Shown in pieces: positions 15,462-22,368 of a stretch of DNA of 24,888 nt (the first letter of the stretch is position 1; each line of letters begins with the position of its first letter). The notes beneath the pieces were generated by a model. The model searched no databases. It was given only the letters and a program-made list of their open reading frames with translations, and was not told where the DNA came from. Both the position numbers and the translations under genes were made by a program. The stretch comes from CAZNEZ01 sp964572475. GTDB lineage: Bacteria > Bacillota > Clostridia > Lachnospirales > Lachnospiraceae. The stretch covers positions 1 through 24,888 of the forward strand of contig CAZNEZ010000036.1 in assembly GCA_964572475.1 (NCBI GenBank), read 5' to 3'.

Positions 15462-17054
15462 ATGTCAACAATTAGAGATGAAATAGAGAAAAGAAGAACA
15501 TTTGCGATAATATCACATCCAGATGCTGGTAAGACAACACTTACAGAGAAGTTTTTGTTATATGGAGGAGCCATTACAACAGCAGGTTCTGTCAAAGGAA
15601 AGGCTACAGCTAAGCATGCGGTTTCGGATTGGATGGAGATTGAGAAGGAAAGAGGTATCTCTGTAACATCATCTATTTTACAGTTTAATTATGATGGATT
15701 TTGTATAAATATTCTGGATACTCCAGGACATCAGGATTTCTCGGAGGATACTTACAGGACGCTTATGGCAGCGGATTCAGCAGTTATGGTTATTGATGCT
15801 TCAAAAGGTGTTGAGGCACAGACTATTAAGCTCTTTAAGGTATGTGCAATGCGCAATATTCCTATATTTACATTTGTTAATAAAATGGATAGGGATGCTA
15901 AGGACATATTTGAATTATTAGAAGATATTGAGCATGTACTTGGAATTAAGACTCATCCTATTAACTGGCCTATTGGTTCAGGCAAAAGCTTTAAGGGTGT
16001 ATACGATAGAGGAACCAGAGAAGTAGCTATGTTCAAATCTGTATCAACAGGTGGTTCGGAAGCAGCAGAAGAGACAGATCTTTCAATAGATGATATAAAG
16101 CTTAAGGAAGCTATTGGAGACGAGTTATACGAGAAGCTATTAGAAGATACAGAATTGCTTGATATTACAGATGATGGACTTGATGTTGAAGAAGTTCGTG
16201 CAGGACATTTATCTCCTGTATTTTTTGGCTCAGCACTTACTACATTTGGAATAGAAACATTTTTAGAGCATTTTTTAGATATGACAACATCACCTCTGCC
16301 AAGAGAGTCAGATGAAGGAATAATAGACCCTATTACGGAACCATTTTCAGCATTTATCTTCAAGATTCAGGCAAATATGAATAAAGCCCATCGTGATAGA
16401 ATAGCATTTATGAGAATATGCTCCGGAAAGTTTGAAGCAGGAATGGAAGTATTACATGTACAGACTAACCGCAGGCAGAAACTGCTACAGCCACAGCAGG
16501 TTATGGCTCAATCTAGGAATGTTATAGAAGAAGCATATGCAGGTGATGTTATAGGTGTATTTGATTCAGGTTCGTATTCTATTGGAGATACAATCTGCTC
16601 AGGTGGCAGAAAGTTTAAGTACGCGGGTATTCCTACATTTGCACCAGAACATTTTTGCAGAGTAGTTCAGACTAATACTATGAAGAGAAAACAGTTTGTA
16701 TCGGGTATTACTCAGATAGCACAAGAAGGTGCAATTCAGATATTCAAGGATTATACACTTGATTTGTCAGAAATTATTGTCGGAGTTGTTGGTGTTCTTC
16801 AGTTTGAGGTACTAAAATACAGAATGGAGAATGAATATGGCTGTGATGTAAGGCTTGAACCTCTGCCATTTACACAGATGAGATGGGTAAAGAACAATGG
16901 ATTTGACTTATCTGAGCTTCGTCGCTCTGGTGAGATTAAAAAAGCCAAGGATATGCGTGACAATCCACTTATTTTATTCCAGAATGAGTGGAATATCAGA
17001 ATGACTCTTGAGAATAACAAAGGACTTGAACTGGAAGAAGTGAAGGGCAATTAA
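15462..17054 (+). CDS. prfC: Peptide chain release factor 3 (translational GTPase)
   Basis: A 530-residue GTPase that removes RF1/RF2 from the ribosome after peptide release, acting in the cytoplasm at the end of translation. Seen: the G1 loop SHPDAGKTT (18-26), the switch region around KATAKHAVSDWMEIEKERG, G3 DTPGHQDFSEDT, G4 NKMDRDAKD and the RF3-specific C-terminal region with DVRLEPLPFTQMRW. Length and motif order match the RF3 family, and it has no EF-G-type domain IV. The ATG follows a GGAAAGG SD. It appears monocistronic. Its stop codon lies inside the first unit of a 10-bp degenerate tandem repeat, and a terminator follows about 90 bases later. Confidence 0.97.
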   Translation: MSTIRDEIEKRRTFAIISHPDAGKTTLTEKFLLYGGAITTAGSVKGKATAKHAVSDWMEIEKERGISVTSSILQFNYDGFCINILDTPGHQDFSEDTYRTLMAADSAVMVIDASKGVEAQTIKLFKVCAMRNIPIFTFVNKMDRDAKDIFELLEDIEHVLGIKTHPINWPIGSGKSFKGVYDRGTREVAMFKSVSTGGSEAAEETDLSIDDIKLKEAIGDELYEKLLEDTELLDITDDGLDVEEVRAGHLSPVFFGSALTTFGIETFLEHFLDMTTSPLPRESDEGIIDPITEPFSAFIFKIQANMNKAHRDRIAFMRICSGKFEAGMEVLHVQTNRRQKLLQPQQVMAQSRNVIEEAYAGDVIGVFDSGSYSIGDTICSGGRKFKYAGIPTFAPEHFCRVVQTNTMKRKQFVSGITQIAQEGAIQIFKDYTLDLSEIIVGVVGVLQFEVLKYRMENEYGCDVRLEPLPFTQMRWVKNNGFDLSELRRSGEIKKAKDMRDNPLILFQNEWNIRMTLENNKGLELEEVKGN

Positions 17055-17130
17055 GTGCAATTAAGTGCAATTAAGGGCAGTCAAGAGCAGTCAATAGTGA
17101 AGGGCAATTAAGGGCAGTGAAGAGTGAAGT
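17045..17130. repeat. Degenerate 10-bp tandem repeat starting in the prfC stop codon
   Basis: About eight to nine units of the form GGCAATTAAG, TGCAATTAAG, GGCAGTCAAG, AGCAGTCAAT and GGCAGTGAAG follow each other, with one shorter unit. The first includes the prfC stop codon. Each unit carries an in-frame-like TAA or TCAA core. No coding role is evident. It is probably a slippage-prone spacer before the terminator. Confidence 0.75.
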
Positions 17131-17146
17131 GTGAATAGGTATTGAG

Positions 17147-17176
17147 ACCTGCGTAGAAAATCTTACGCAGGTTTTA
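17147..17176 (+). terminator. Terminator after prfC
   Basis: A perfect 9-bp GC-rich stem, ACCTGCGTA (17147-17155) with TACGCAGGT (17164-17172), has an 8-base loop and is followed by a short T-run. Confidence 0.85.
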
Positions 17177-17262
17177 CATTTTGTGGCAAATAGATTTAAC
17201 TTTTATCTGTTATCCTCTTTTCGTAAAGAAAATATTAGGAAAGAAAAGAGGAAGAAATCATT

Positions 17263-19245
17263 ATGAGATTATCTAAGAGAATCACAGCTATGTCACTTTC
17301 AGTAATGATGGCAATGTCTGTCTGTCCTGCAACGGCATGGGCATATGGCGAAACAAGCGACAAAAGCACATTAATCACCGACACTCAGGGAACTAGCGGT
17401 TATCAGACATGGAGCAACGATTGGGACACCATATCAGCTAATTCAGGAAATATTATATTAACACCAGGCAAAACAGCAACAGACCTTAACTTTGCATGGT
17501 ATTCGGTAACTAAGGGAACTCCAGCAGTTAAAATCTCTAAGAACAGTGATATGTCAGATGCAAAGATAGTTGAAGGAACTGCTACTGATATTGACAGAAC
17601 TAATCAGGCAGGCAACAACTATAAATCATCTAATAAGGTTTCTATTGAGAATTATCTAACAGAGGAAACACAGTATTATTACTGCTATACAGATGATTCT
17701 AAGGCTGGTTCAGTAACATGGTCAGATACATACTCTTATAAGACACAGAAGACTTCAAGCTTTCAGACGATTTTAGTTGGTGACCCACAGATTGGTGCTA
17801 GTGGAAATGCTTCAGTTGATGCTTATAATTGGAACAAGACTATTAGTAAAGCACTTCAGGTTGGCTCAAATGCAAGCTTTATTATATCAGTAGGCGACCA
17901 GATTGACTGTGCTTCTGATTCTACTACTGCAAATGCTCAGAAAAGAGAAACTGAATATGCAGGATTTACATTCCCATCAGTTCTTAGAAATACACCAATT
18001 TCAACAGTAATAGGTAATCATGAGAGTTTAGGAGAGGATTATGATTATCATTATAATAATCCAAATTCTGAAGATGGGCTTGGCAGCACAACTTCTGGAA
18101 GTGATTACTATTACAGTTATGGGGATGTTCTTTTTATAGTACTTAATAGTAACAACAGAAATGCAGCTGAACATGCAGCTCTTATGACTAAGGCAGTAGA
18201 AAGTCATTCGGATGCGAAGTGGAAAATTGTAATGTTCCATCATGACATTTATGGTGCAGGACAGCCACATTCAGATGTTGATGGTGCAAACCTTAGAACA
18301 ATATTTGCACCACTTATGGATGAATTTGATATAGATGTATGTCTTACAGGACATGACCATTCATACGCAAGAAGCTATCAGATAATTGATGGAACAGCTA
18401 TTGAGTATGATAACAATGCAACAAATCCGGAGGGTACTTTATATATAGCAGCAGGTTCAGCTTCAGGTAGTAAATTCTATAACTTGAATACAACAATGCA
18501 GTATTATTTAGCTGAAAGAAGTAACACACAGTTACCAACATTTTCAACAATTGACTTTACAGCTACTTCATTTACAATTAAGACATATGACTACAATGGT
18601 TCAAAATACGCTGACGATTTTACAATCAATAAATCAGCTGATGTCAGCGCAGAATCAGTATTATCAGTTTTAGAAAGCGCAGATAAGATAACAGCAGACG
18701 ATTATACTTCGGAGAGTTACAAAGCTCTTTCGGCAGCAATCAGCAATGCTAAAAATCTTCTAAAGCTTTCAGCAGAAGACACTGGAGCTGCAGCACTTAT
18801 AGCAGCATATGATAAGACAATACTTGGTAATAACGCAGCAGATCCTGTAAACTATTATGCATATGCTCAAGGTGACTATGCAGCCGAAGGTTCAACAAGA
18901 CTTAAATCAGGGTTTTCAGCATTATTGGATAAGACTTATGAAGATCAGGTCAGCATTTCAGCAGAGGATTACACATTAGCTTATAATGCTTTAGTTGCAG
19001 CGGTAGATGGACTTGTACTTAAAGAAGAAGCTACAACGGTGGTCGTTGAAGATGTAACAACATCTGCTTTGGAAAATGAAACAACTACCGCAAATGGTAT
19101 TACTAACGAAACGACAACAAGTGGAGATACAGCAACTCAGACTGGTGATGTTAGCGGAACTTTAGTACTCTTACTTCTTATGATGGCTTCAATTGCAGTA
19201 GTAGCTGGCGGAGCTTTCATAACCAGAAAGACTGAAAAACAGTAA
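17263..19245 (+). CDS. Secreted purple-acid-phosphatase-like metallophosphoesterase with surface-anchor tail
   Basis: A 660-residue exported enzyme. The order seen is: a signal peptide (about 1-28, ending ATAWA); an N-terminal Ig/FnIII-like domain of purple acid phosphatases (about 50-165); a metallophosphoesterase domain with metal ligands D174 (GDPQIG), GDQID (D212), GNHE (N252, H253), FHHD (H326/H327) and GHDH (H364, H366); then helical repeat-like regions (about 460-600), a Thr-rich spacer and a C-terminal anchor. The tail ATQTGD, a hydrophobic stretch and RKTEKQ resemble the xPxTGD sorting signals of Clostridia, with Thr replacing Pro. The full metal-ligand set suggests an active dinuclear phosphatase or phosphodiesterase at the cell surface, perhaps for phosphate scavenging. 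The stop codon directly abuts the next start. Confidence 0.88.
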   Translation: MRLSKRITAMSLSVMMAMSVCPATAWAYGETSDKSTLITDTQGTSGYQTWSNDWDTISANSGNIILTPGKTATDLNFAWYSVTKGTPAVKISKNSDMSDAKIVEGTATDIDRTNQAGNNYKSSNKVSIENYLTEETQYYYCYTDDSKAGSVTWSDTYSYKTQKTSSFQTILVGDPQIGASGNASVDAYNWNKTISKALQVGSNASFIISVGDQIDCASDSTTANAQKRETEYAGFTFPSVLRNTPISTVIGNHESLGEDYDYHYNNPNSEDGLGSTTSGSDYYYSYGDVLFIVLNSNNRNAAEHAALMTKAVESHSDAKWKIVMFHHDIYGAGQPHSDVDGANLRTIFAPLMDEFDIDVCLTGHDHSYARSYQIIDGTAIEYDNNATNPEGTLYIAAGSASGSKFYNLNTTMQYYLAERSNTQLPTFSTIDFTATSFTIKTYDYNGSKYADDFTINKSADVSAESVLSVLESADKITADDYTSESYKALSAAISNAKNLLKLSAEDTGAAALIAAYDKTILGNNAADPVNYYAYAQGDYAAEGSTRLKSGFSALLDKTYEDQVSISAEDYTLAYNALVAAVDGLVLKEEATTVVVEDVTTSALENETTTANGITNETTTSGDTATQTGDVSGTLVLLLLMMASIAVVAGGAFITRKTEKQ

Positions 19246-20409
19246 ATGTTACAAACTAAGATATCTTTTAATACTAAGATTAAAAGTACTTTAAAATATC
19301 TTATAGTAGCCGCATTATTCATAGGAATACTAATATTTTATTTGAATGTGGATAAGAAACCACTTCGCTCAAATGACAATTCATCATTTGAAAAAGCTGT
19401 GGTAACTGAAATCCTAGAAGATAACCTTCAGGAAGATGGCACAAATGCCGGAAGCCAGAAGGTTATCTTATGCATTAATTCAGGTGAATATAAAGGAAAA
19501 ACGTATGAAGCAACCAGTATTTGCGGTTATCTATATGGTGCACAGTGTAAGGTTGGAACAAAGGTTATAGCGCAGATAAGCTCATATGAAGATAATCTTA
19601 CTGTAAATGTATATAGTTATGACAGGGGAAATGCTATATATATTCTAATTGGGATTTTTTTGTTATCTATGTGGCTTATAGGTGGAAAAAAAGGTATTAA
19701 TTCAATTATTGCATTAATATTTACATTTGTAGTGGTTATTATGCTGTTTATTCCACTTTTGTATATTGGTGTAACTCCATTTTTGGCAGCAGTTATAACT
19801 ACGGTTATGATAACGGTTATTACTATGATTCTAATAGGTGGGGTAAGTATAAAATCCCTATGTGCAATCCTTGGAACTACATTTGGGGTAATAGTTGCAG
19901 GACTTGCTGCTGCTATATTTGGAAATGTAGGCAATATATCTGGATATAATACTGAGGATATTGAGACTATGCTGTATATAGGACAAAATAGTAATCTTAA
20001 AATAGGCGGATTGTTATTTGCAGGAATTCTAATTGCTTCGCTTGGTGCAGTAATGGATGTAGGTATGTCAGTTTCCTCCACTATAATAGAAATTTATTCT
20101 CATAAGCAAGAGCTTACTGTAAAAGAACTCTTCAAATCGGGAATTAATGTAGGAAGAGATATGATTGGAACGATGTCTAACACGCTGATACTTGCATTTA
20201 CAGGAACTTCAATCAATACAGTGCTTGTAATATATGCATATTCAATGCCTTATTTACAGATGATTAACATGTACTCAATAGGAATTGAGATAATGCGGGG
20301 AATTGCGGGAACTTTGGGCGTAATATGCACAGTACCTTTTACATCGGTTGTTACAGCAGTTATAGTGGGAAAGAAAATAGATAAGAAATATCATAACACA
20401 GGTGTGTAA
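19246..20409 (+). CDS. YibE/F-like multi-pass membrane protein
   Basis: A 387-residue polytopic protein matching the YibE/F family by its layout: a first membrane helix (about 16-34), an extracytoplasmic beta-rich segment (about 45-125, with GEYKGKTYEATS), then about seven further helices with the conserved GAVMDVGMSVSSTIIEI and GRDMIGTMSNTLILAFTG segments. The family function is unknown, and a transporter role is often suggested. The ATG immediately follows the TAA of the phosphoesterase gene with zero spacing and no strong SD, so it probably depends on termination-reinitiation by the same ribosomes. Cotranscription with a surface phosphatase suggests a link to phosphate or a phosphate-containing compound, but this is inference only. 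Confidence 0.85.
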   Translation: MLQTKISFNTKIKSTLKYLIVAALFIGILIFYLNVDKKPLRSNDNSSFEKAVVTEILEDNLQEDGTNAGSQKVILCINSGEYKGKTYEATSICGYLYGAQCKVGTKVIAQISSYEDNLTVNVYSYDRGNAIYILIGIFLLSMWLIGGKKGINSIIALIFTFVVVIMLFIPLLYIGVTPFLAAVITTVMITVITMILIGGVSIKSLCAILGTTFGVIVAGLAAAIFGNVGNISGYNTEDIETMLYIGQNSNLKIGGLLFAGILIASLGAVMDVGMSVSSTIIEIYSHKQELTVKELFKSGINVGRDMIGTMSNTLILAFTGTSINTVLVIYAYSMPYLQMINMYSIGIEIMRGIAGTLGVICTVPFTSVVTAVIVGKKIDKKYHNTGV

Positions 20410-20411
20410 TA

Positions 20412-20441
20412 TTTAACTTATATTTACCAGAAACGTATAAA
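20412..20441 (+). promoter_or_regulatory. Possible promoter before the hairpin leader
   Basis: TTTAAC (20412-20417), an 18-bp spacer and TATAAA (20436-20441). If real, transcription would begin at about 20448, at the 5' arm of the long hairpin, which would make the hairpin a short leader element for the prenyltransferase gene. The match is modest. Confidence 0.3.
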
Positions 20442-20444
20442 ACG

Positions 20445-20513
20445 AAAGCCTCCTGCAAATACTACCCTAAAGTTATTGATAATAACGTAAATGTAGAATT
20501 TGCAGGAGGTTTT
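20445..20513 (+). terminator. Long hairpin that doubles as terminator and SD-sequestering structure
   Basis: CCTCCTGCAAAT (20449-20460) pairs perfectly with ATTTGCAGGAGG (20498-20509). The stem extends to 16 bp through AAAG (20445-20448) and TTTT (20510-20513), with one G-U pair. The 37-base loop contains an inner GTTATT-GAT-AATAAC hairpin. The A-rich 5' side and T-run on the 3' side make a terminator for the YibE/F transcript. The 3' arm contains AGGAGG, the SD of the next gene. Confidence 0.7.
20504..20509 (+). promoter_or_regulatory. Strong SD that decides a TTG start, inside a hairpin arm
   Basis: A perfect AGGAGG lies seven bases before the TTG at 20517. No in-frame ATG or GTG near the start of the conserved protein has an SD. 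The SD is fully paired in the hairpin described at 20445-20513. Confidence 0.85.
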
Positions 20514-20516
20514 ATA

Positions 20517-21140
20517 TTGTTTGAAAATACAAAACTTAGGACACCACATCATGTAGGGGTTATTCCAGATGGTAACAGAAGATGGGCAGTTAAGCATGGC
20601 ATGAATAAAGAAGACGGTTATAGTTTTGGACTTGATCCAGGATATTTTTTGCTTGAGGATTTGCAAAGAATGGGAGTAAATGAGGTAACATACTATGGGT
20701 TTACAGTAGATAACTGTAAAAGGCCTAAGTCACAGGTAGATGCATTTAAAAAGGCATGTGTAGAAGCTATAAAAAGAATAGACAGCGAAGAAGTATCGCT
20801 TCTGGTGGTTGGAAATACAGAATCTTCTCTATTTCCAGTTGAACTTCTACCATATACGATACCTCGGATAGAAAGAGAAGAAAAATTTACAACAAAAGTT
20901 AATTTTCTTGTTAATTACGGACCAGAATGGGATCTGATGAAACAGGCTTCCATAGAGATATCACCTATAGATTTAGTATTAAGATGGGGAGGAATGAGAA
21001 GATTATCAGGATTTTTACCAATGCAGACAGTATATTCAGATATTTATGTAAGTGATGTACTGTGGCCAGATTATAATGTTGAACAATTAGAAGATGCAAT
21101 GGTATGGTATCAAAAACAAGACATAACAAAAGGGGGATGA
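20517..21140 (+). CDS. Divergent short cis-prenyltransferase (undecaprenyl diphosphate synthase family)
   Basis: A 207-residue protein starting at TTG. It is recognisably of the UppS family: IPDGNRRWA (D18, equivalent to the catalytic Mg-binding Asp), TYYGFTVDNCKRP, NYGPEWD, then RWGGMRRLSGF and YSDIYVSDVLWPDY. Canonical enzymes add isopentenyl units in cis to make the C55 lipid carrier for peptidoglycan. Here the protein is about 40 residues shorter, mainly between NYG and the RWGG motif. The RTGGE Glu is Met (M160) and the later metal-binding Glu (E. coli E213) is Asp (D175). R156, R162 and S164, which bind the pyrophosphate, are kept. It may be an altered-product or altered-chain-length enzyme, or a non-essential paralogue. 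The context names no pathway. Confidence 0.8.
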   Translation: MFENTKLRTPHHVGVIPDGNRRWAVKHGMNKEDGYSFGLDPGYFLLEDLQRMGVNEVTYYGFTVDNCKRPKSQVDAFKKACVEAIKRIDSEEVSLLVVGNTESSLFPVELLPYTIPRIEREEKFTTKVNFLVNYGPEWDLMKQASIEISPIDLVLRWGGMRRLSGFLPMQTVYSDIYVSDVLWPDYNVEQLEDAMVWYQKQDITKGG

Positions 21141-21166
21141 AACCTAGCTATAAAAGGCTTTCATCC
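21135..21166 (-). terminator. Hairpin between convergent prenyltransferase and regulator genes
   Basis: GGATGAAA (21135-21142) pairs with TTTCATCC (21159-21166), with an inner CCT/AGG extension. Reading on the reverse strand it is followed by a short T-containing tract, so it could terminate the regulator transcript. It overlaps the 3' ends of both genes. Confidence 0.45.
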
Positions 21167-22052
21167 GTATTCCCTGTAAGTAGTCACCGAATTCTCTACC
21201 AAATAGGCTTACGCCTCCTATGGCATCACTACAATCTTCACAACTGATTTTTAATGATAAAAAATCATCAGGCGTTGTACTGTTAAGAAAATCTTTAATA
21301 GTATAATCGTTACATTCAAGCCCATCAAGAGTAGTACCAGTTTCGGAAATTGTGATTGTTTTAAGTTTGCCATATTGACTATATAGCCACCATGATGGGG
21401 TTAACTTACCGCGTCGGTCAGCAAATTCACCTGGACAACGATATCTGCCGATATTAGTTCCATTTATGTAGAAATCAATGTTTGCAGGATAGTCAATGGC
21501 AGCAAATGGGCCTTCGCTAGATATCTCAAAAGATAGCTGAATCTCGGTAAGATTCTGATTCTCAGCCAGAGGATTTGGGAAATCGTATGTAAGATATCCA
21601 TTGGTATACCATAAAAGCTGTGCTCCAAAATGTTCGGGATATTTGAAATATTGTGGGAGGTCAAAGTCAGCTAGAGGACCTGTAATATCTGCAAGACCAC
21701 AGGTTGGTTTAACTTTGCAATCTGAATATTGGCCAACATCAAGCTCCAACTGATGACATTTACCTATAAAAACCTTATCAATAAGGTCAATAACAACTTT
21801 ATCTTCAGCTAGAGAGCATAGCTTTTGAGTGCCTCGCGATATGGTAGCAAGCCTTACTTTTATAATGTTACAATCAGCAAGCTTTTTAATGTGAGGGGTC
21901 AAAGCTCCATTTGATATGCCAAGAGCTCGCGATATAGCTTCCATGTTAAGCTCATATCCATCATGGAGCAATTCAATAATTTTAAGTCTGGTTGTAGATG
22001 ATAAAGCTTCAAATAGTTTTTGGTTTTCAGATAGATTATTAATATAGAGCAT
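21144..22052 (-). CDS. ArsR-like winged-helix transcriptional regulator with beta-rich sensor domain (COG4189-like)
   Basis: A 302-residue regulator. Residues about 8-85 form a winged helix-turn-helix of the ArsR type (FEALSSTTRLKIIELLHDG, then AISRALGISNGALTPHIKKL as the recognition region). Residues about 90-302 form a beta-rich domain with the family-like segment CKVKPTCGLAD, an AQLLWYTNGYLTYDFPN segment and FYINGTNIGRYRCPGEF, which suggests a beta-sandwich that binds a small ligand, perhaps a sugar. I recall this layout from the COG4189 predicted regulators, often found near sugar-use genes. ATG at 22052 is chosen because AGAGGA lies just before it. An in-frame TTG at 22067 has no SD. It diverges from a GH51 gene and probably controls it through the paired palindromes at 22187-22228. 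Confidence 0.8.
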   Translation of the reverse strand: MLYINNLSENQKLFEALSSTTRLKIIELLHDGYELNMEAISRALGISNGALTPHIKKLADCNIIKVRLATISRGTQKLCSLAEDKVVIDLIDKVFIGKCHQLELDVGQYSDCKVKPTCGLADITGPLADFDLPQYFKYPEHFGAQLLWYTNGYLTYDFPNPLAENQNLTEIQLSFEISSEGPFAAIDYPANIDFYINGTNIGRYRCPGEFADRRGKLTPSWWLYSQYGKLKTITISETGTTLDGLECNDYTIKDFLNSTTPDDFLSLKISCEDCSDAIGGVSLFGREFGDYLQGIRMKAFYS

Positions 22053-22149
22053 ATGTCCTCTTTTCAAAATATGTTTCGATACCTACATACAGTTTAGATG
22101 AATGTAAAGTACATATATTTACAACTTATAAAAATAGTGCCTTAAAGCT

Positions 22150-22178
22150 ATGATAACATTACATTTTCGTGAAGTCAA
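22150..22178 (-). promoter_or_regulatory. Promoter for the divergent regulator gene
   Basis: On the reverse strand: TTGACT (22173-22178), a 17-bp spacer and TATCAT (22150-22155). The predicted start is near 22143, with a leader of about 90 bases. The first operator palindrome lies 8 bases upstream of the -35 box. Confidence 0.6.
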
Positions 22179-22186
22179 TCGGTGCA

Positions 22187-22228
22187 TTTTAGGTAAAGCT
22201 AAAAATACAATTTTAGATATACCTAAAA
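22187..22228. promoter_or_regulatory. Two tandem 18-bp palindromic operators, TTTTAG-N6-CTAAAA
   Basis: TTTTAG and CTAAAA arms flank six bases at 22187-22204 and again at 22211-22228. Both sets of arms are perfect. The sites are 24 bases apart centre to centre, with a 6-base gap. The whole element is also roughly symmetric as a larger dyad (TTTTAGGTA outside, TACCTAAAA outside). It lies upstream of both divergent promoters, which fits an activator or a jointly regulated divergent pair. The ArsR-like regulator next door is the likely binder, by inference. Confidence 0.75.
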
Positions 22229-22254
22229 CAGTTAAAAAGTAAATAAAATACTAT

Positions 22255-22283
22255 TTGACATAAGTATGAAAACCCTATAAAAT
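22255..22283 (+). promoter_or_regulatory. Strong sigma-A-type promoter for the arabinofuranosidase gene
   Basis: A perfect TTGACA (22255-22260), a 17-bp spacer and TAAAAT (22278-22283). The transcript should start near 22290. The near edge of the second operator is about 62 bases upstream of that start. Confidence 0.75.
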
Positions 22284-22300
22284 ATAGGTATGCAGACGGT

Positions 22301-22342
22301 TTGATATAATTGAGTGCAGGATAAAAAACTCATTTATATCAA
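22301..22342 (+). promoter_or_regulatory. 5' leader hairpin of the arabinofuranosidase mRNA
   Basis: TTGATATAA (22301-22309) pairs with TTATATCAA (22334-22342). After one T-T mismatch, TGAGT (22311-22315) pairs with ACTCA (22328-22332), leaving a 12-base loop. It begins about 11 bases after the predicted transcript start and ends about 14 bases before the SD. That suits an mRNA-stabilising stem, though an operator role is possible. Confidence 0.6.
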
Positions 22343-22368
22343 TTAAAATGACGAAAGGAATGTGTAAT

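Noticed and set aside
15953..16363. 136-codon reverse-strand frame inside prfC
   Set aside because: Antisense to conserved RF3 domains, Ser-rich, with no recognisable motif.
19617..20081. 154-codon reverse-strand frame inside the YibE/F gene
   Set aside because: Its hydrophobic Ile/Thr-rich content is the antisense of membrane-helix codons. It is not a gene.
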